NCBI GenBank assembly: GCA_003538625.1 | Contig: DPRR01000026.1 | Coordinates: forward strand, 21,601 to 85,600 | From: Ignavibacteriales bacterium | GTDB taxonomy: Bacteria; Bacteroidota; Ignavibacteria; Ignavibacteriales; Ignavibacteriaceae | Direction: 5' to 3' | Length of the DNA: 64,000 nt | Shown here: positions 61,018 to 64,000 of the stretch, in pieces | Numbering within the stretch: position 1 is the stretch's first letter | Layout: the number at the start of each line of letters is the position of its first letter | Translations under genes and position numbers: made by a program | The notes under the pieces: generated by a model | What the model saw: only the letters and a program-made list of their open reading frames with translations | Databases searched by the model: none | Told to the model about the DNA's origin: nothing

Positions 61018-62245
61018 AAATAACATTAAAGTCATTTATAGAATCGGATGCTGCAGAACCTATTAATATAAATAAGAATTACAAAAATAAAATGGAATAT
61101 TCAAACTTAAATAAAAATGGCGAAAGGCTGGGGGCGGGTGGGTGGAAGCCTGAAGCCAGACAGAATGTATGATTGTATGAATGAATGATTGGAAAAAAGC
61201 ATCGCTGTTAAGAGATACACAATACGAGTGAAGCGAAGGTGCGTTAGCGAAGCCATGCACCTGAGCGAAACGAAAGATGAACTGATAAGGTATAGTGCCG
61301 AGTTTACATAAGCCAACATTATTTTGACGGAAGACAGAAAGACAAGGAAAAGTTAGAATGATTCAACCTGTTAAATAATGTTTCTTATGTAATACTGGCT
61401 GTCCAATGCCAGGATTAAATGAGTCAATAACATATTACGGAAAGACTATAATGTTCTTCCTAAAAAGAGAGTAGAGAGGGCTGAACCCCGCCTCAGCGGG
61501 GTTGTGAAGCAAGTTTGTAAAACTTAATGAGCAAAGGCGAGCAAGCTTTTTGTTTGCGATCAGTTTATCTTTTTTGTCATCAAAAAAGTTGAACAGCAAA
61601 CATCGCTTTTAGCTGAATGAATCGAAGTAGCGAAATGGAATGGAGTGACAGCGAAACGGAATTAAATGATTGAAGTGAAGCAGTCGCAAACCAAAATATT
61701 AATAATTAAATACTGTGACTGCTGAACGAAATACCTAAAATAAATAAGTGAAGCTGTCGACGAAATGAAATGGAGCGGATGAGTGAATGAAGCTAAATGC
61801 AAAAGCTGTCAGGCGAGACCGGAGCGAATGTTAAAAGTTTTGAAACTTGCTGAACATTGCTGCTTCAGCAAACAGCCCGAGCGGACAGTTCTACAGTTTA
61901 TTAGTTCAAAGTTCTAAGTTTTTATAAACCCGAAGGGTTTGCAAAGTGCGAAATATGGTGAGCCGAAATATGAGGCGAATCCTTATTGAGTGATTTACCA
62001 AATGAAAAATATTTTGAAACGAACCTGAGAGTAAAAATTATTTTGCATTTACTAAACCTTGAATAATTGTGAGTTGAGGAAGACGAACGAAGTGAGGATG
62101 ACAAGACGAATCAGTTATGAATGACTTAATCTGAAAAAATATTTGCGAAGCAAGGAATGAATCCGTCTTCGTCCTGCGGACTTCGCCGGGACAAGTGAGC
62201 AATTATTTTTTGAAGAGGAGATGATTGTAATTAATTAATTACTAA
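61018..62245 (+). ncRNA. Candidate large structured RNA; no gene in 1.2 kb
   Basis: No credible coding frame is seen. The plus strand is purine-rich and folds locally: AGGTGC/GCACCT (61237-61262), AACCCCGC/GCGGGGTT (61484-61503), TGTTTGC/GCAAACA (61551-61602) enclosing CTTTTTTG/CAAAAAAG, AGCAGTCGCA with TGTGACTGCT (61679-61723), AGCTGTC/GACAGTT (61804-61890) enclosing AATGTT/AACATT and AAGTTT/AAACTT, AAACCC-GAA-GGGTTT (61926-61940), GAAGACG/CGTCTTC (62079-62170). The motif AGCGAA recurs at least six times. Boundaries, transcription and identity are unproven. Confidence 0.35.
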
Positions 62246-62273
62246 TTGGCATTTTATCTTTGATTTAAATTTG
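62246..62273 (+). promoter_or_regulatory. Bacteroidota-type promoter before the DsrE-like gene
   Basis: TTG (62246-62248), 17 bases, TAAATTTG (62266-62273). The implied transcript has a leader of about 280 bases before the DsrE-like gene. That leader holds two copies of ATTCCTGATWAG (62347-62358, 62487-62498) and a small TCCAT/ATGGA hairpin, but nothing I recognise. Confidence 0.5.
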
Positions 62274-62545
62274 ACAAATTTTAATGTAGATTGGCATTTA
62301 TAACAAGATTATCAAATAATGCTCTTCCATTTATGGAGGAATGATGATTCCTGATTAGCAAAGGTGAGGCTTAACTTAATAAATGTACTTATGAAGAATG
62401 ATACGAATGAAATCTTGAAATAAAATAAGTAAACACAAAATTTATTAATTGAATAGATTTTTATTAGGATAGAAGCTTAGGCTCCAATTCCTGATAAGTA
62501 ATAGTTAGCCCGCTTAAACAAATATATTTTTTGACTAAATAATAA

Positions 62546-62558
62546 AGGAGTTACTCCT
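62546..62558 (+). promoter_or_regulatory. Ribosome site inside a small hairpin
   Basis: AGGAG (62546-62550) can pair with CTCCT (62554-62558), loop TTA, one base before the ATG of the DsrE-like gene. The stem would hide the ribosome site. Confidence 0.45.
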
Positions 62559-62559
62559 A

Positions 62560-62880
62560 ATGAAATTGGGAATTGTGATTTACTCATCAGATTCAGAAAC
62601 AGTTTGGAATTCTTTTCGATTTGGAATATTTTCACTGAAAGAAGGCGATAAAGTAAAGGTGTTTTTACTTGCGAAAGGGGTTGAGTGTGAAAGTTTAGAC
62701 AATGATAAATTTAATGTTTCAGAGCAAATGCAATTATTTGTTGACAATGGTGGAGAGATTTTAGCTTGTGGGACTTGTTTAAAAATAAGAAACACAGAAG
62801 GTTCAGAATTATGCCCATTATCAACGATGAAAGATTTATATGAAATAATAAGAGATTCAGATAAACTAATTAGTATATGA
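62560..62880 (+). CDS. DsrE/TusD-like sulfur-relay family protein
   Basis: A 106-residue small soluble protein. The Rossmann-like start KLGIVIYSSDSETVWNSFRF, FLLAKGVECE, and the cysteine segment GGEILACGTCLKIRN followed by ELCPLSTMKDLYEII match DsrE-family proteins, which carry sulfur as persulfide on a conserved Cys. With a TauE-like exporter next to it (convergent), a role in handling sulfite, sulfide or thiosulfate is likely. The island ends before this gene. Confidence 0.82.
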   Translation: MKLGIVIYSSDSETVWNSFRFGIFSLKEGDKVKVFLLAKGVECESLDNDKFNVSEQMQLFVDNGGEILACGTCLKIRNTEGSELCPLSTMKDLYEIIRDSDKLISI

Positions 62881-62930
62881 TAGTTTCTTGATACATTTTA
62901 TTTGGTAAATATATTTCTTGACGAATTAGT

Positions 62931-63704
62931 CTAAATCAATCCTGCCCCTAAGGCAATTGAAATTAATATCAGCATTATTGCAACAAGTATTTGTATGAAT
63001 TTTAATGTTACTTTTTTCAAAAGCTTATTACCTAAAAAAGCTCCTGCTATTGCAGCCAATGTAGCTATAATAACAATGAGTAGGTTTTCTTGCAAACCTG
63101 CCTTTGTAAATCTTGTTGCATAAACGGCAAGCCGTGTAAAATCCACAAAGCTTGAGACTACTACTGCTGTTGCAATGAAGGATTCTTTTGAAAGACCCGC
63201 TTTAATAAGAAATGCACTTCTTAAGGCTCCTTGATTACCGGAGAGACCGCCAAAGAATCCACTCAATGCACCGCCTAAAGGTAACTTATTTTTACTGAAT
63301 TGAAGTTTGTTAAAGTATGGAACAAGGTCAAGAATTGCGAAGCATATAAGCAAAATAGAAATGATAAATTTTACTGGAAAAACTTCAAAGGTATTCCCGC
63401 TTATTTCATAAATGAAAAGCGGTTTTAAGTCAGTAATATTAAGCAATAACCAAGAACCAAGGATCGCTGCTAAAACAGCGGGAATACCAAAATGTAGCAT
63501 TGTCTTTTTATCAGCTTTTTTCGCTACTAATACTAATTTGAAAATATTATTAAAAAAATGAACTACACCAGTTAAGGCAATGGCTAAATCAACCGGAAAG
63601 AAAACCATAAATACAGGAGTTAGAATAGTGCCCAAACCAAATCCAGAAAAAAATGTCAGAATGGCTATGATAAATGCAGCTAAAGGTATTATAATAATTT
63701 CCAT
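62931..63704 (-). CDS. TauE/SafE (TSUP) family membrane transporter
   Basis: A 257-residue inner-membrane protein with about eight helices. The two halves begin alike, as typical for the family: FFSGFGLGTILTPVF (about 18-32) and GALSGFFGGLSGNQGALRS (about 147-165). TSUP proteins move organic sulfonates, sulfite or sulfide across the membrane. It is convergent with the DsrE-like gene and follows a DoxX gene by 8 bases. Confidence 0.88.
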   Translation of the reverse strand: MEIIIIPLAAFIIAILTFFSGFGLGTILTPVFMVFFPVDLAIALTGVVHFFNNIFKLVLVAKKADKKTMLHFGIPAVLAAILGSWLLLNITDLKPLFIYEISGNTFEVFPVKFIISILLICFAILDLVPYFNKLQFSKNKLPLGGALSGFFGGLSGNQGALRSAFLIKAGLSKESFIATAVVVSSFVDFTRLAVYATRFTKAGLQENLLIVIIATLAAIAGAFLGNKLLKKVTLKFIQILVAIMLILISIALGAGLI

Positions 63705-63712
63705 ATTTCATT

Positions 63713-64000
63713 TCACTTAATAACAAGTTTTTCTTGTTTTACATTTTTACTTTTTGACAAATAATAATCGAAAGATAATTTCCCAGCACCTGCAATCAAT
63801 AAGAAGATAGAACCAAGAAGCATAGACCAATCTGTTCTTGCTTCGTGTGCCATTTTCCAAAAACCTTCATTTAAGAGTATTGGAATTTTTGTTGATGAAA
63901 TAGCTACAATCATATTTACTATCATTGGTATAGATGCTAATCTTGTAAACAATCCAATCAATATTAAAGCACCGCAAAGAATTTCAAATACTCCAACAAA
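63713..64000 (-). CDS. DoxX family membrane protein (cut by right window edge)
   Basis: The frame is open to base 64000, where it reads FVGVFEILCGALI and continues LIGLFTRLASIPMI, the conserved core of DoxX proteins; 95 residues are visible, with three membrane helices. The N terminus is outside the window. DoxX is a thiosulfate:quinone oxidoreductase subunit in Acidianus, and relatives act in redox and oxidative stress. The TauE-like gene 8 bases downstream fits a sulfur context. Confidence 0.8.
   Translation of the reverse strand, partial: FVGVFEILCGALILIGLFTRLASIPMIVNMIVAISSTKIPILLNEGFWKMAHEARTDWSMLLGSIFLLIAGAGKLSFDYYLSKSKNVKQEKLVIK

Noticed and set aside
61063..61319. Two overlapping minus-strand frames of 65-70 codons in the non-coding region
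   Set aside because: No ribosome site, no recognised sequence, and they lie across hairpin-forming, purine-skewed DNA; composition alone keeps them open.
61922..62104. 60-codon minus-strand frame rich in Ser/His
   Set aside because: It covers a perfect AAACCC-GAA-GGGTTT hairpin and repeat units and has no ribosome site.
61018..62560. Second copy of the tRNA-Asp 3' end as an attR site
   Set aside because: I looked for a match to the last 20 bases of the tRNA at the right end and saw none.

Overview
The window reads as a chromosomal segment of an AT-rich Gram-negative bacterium of the Fibrobacterota-Chlorobiota-Bacteroidota group, most likely Ignavibacteria-like. The basis is promoter elements of the Bacteroidota type (TTTG, 17-21 nt, TAnnTTTG/A) before a tRNA and several genes, lipoproteins and outer-membrane barrels, a DUF3109 gene in the fatty acid operon, a GH9 glycosidase, and a lexA gene (rare in Bacteroidia proper). 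The taxonomic call is inference; no 16S gene is present.

Layout. 1-863: 5' part of a PAS sensor. 1086-8942: PcrA/UvrD helicase, a phosphofructokinase with PPi-type residues, an NSS sodium symporter with a 36-residue companion, a fatty acid hydroxylase and a GH9 lipoprotein. 9134-23660: a locus resembling an exopolysaccharide synthase/exporter. It holds a KaiC-like ATPase with a degenerate GGDEF-like tail, a TPR/beta-barrel exporter, a PgaC-like GT2 synthase, a small membrane protein, two related deacetylase-like proteins (the second heavily degenerate), an Fn3 lipoprotein and a five-PAS hybrid sensor whose ATP-binding domain looks dead. 23760-26537: lexA, a DUF72 gene and dinB, a compact SOS unit with a palindromic candidate operator. 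26601-36697, mostly minus strand: a DUF4160/DUF2442 pair whose first gene has lost its start codon, HIT and NtrC-type genes, an acyl-CoA carboxylase/dehydrogenase/MeaB group, and nadD and prsW-like genes. 37015-44533: yceD-rpmF-plsX-fabH-fabD-DUF3109-fabG-acpP-fabF-rnc. 44673-53678: gcvP, an Omp85-like protein, rsmE, rlpA-like, rnhC and a second phosphofructokinase with ATP-type residues.

After a tRNA-Asp (53728-53801) lies an accessory island of phage character. Its genes cover only head making and DNA packaging: small and large terminase and a Mu gp29-like portal on the plus strand; protease/scaffold, major capsid, a small protein, a decoration-like protein and an exported fibre-like protein on the minus strand. 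No integrase, transposase, tail, lysis or replication gene is visible. Three copies of a 14-bp repeat sit in the divergent promoter region. Both ends of the island carry unusually structured non-coding DNA: 54187-54602 with three large hairpins, and 61018-62245 with at least eight local stems next to a class II tRNA-like gene with an odd UAU anticodon and an encoded CCA. The right edge returns to ordinary genes for sulfur handling (DsrE-like, TauE-like) and a DoxX gene cut by the window end.

Best candidates for something undescribed: the polysaccharide locus led by a KaiC/degenerate-GGDEF protein, the head-only phage cassette, and the roughly 1.2-kb structured non-coding region beside the phage portal gene, which is placed like the giant ornate RNAs known from phages.
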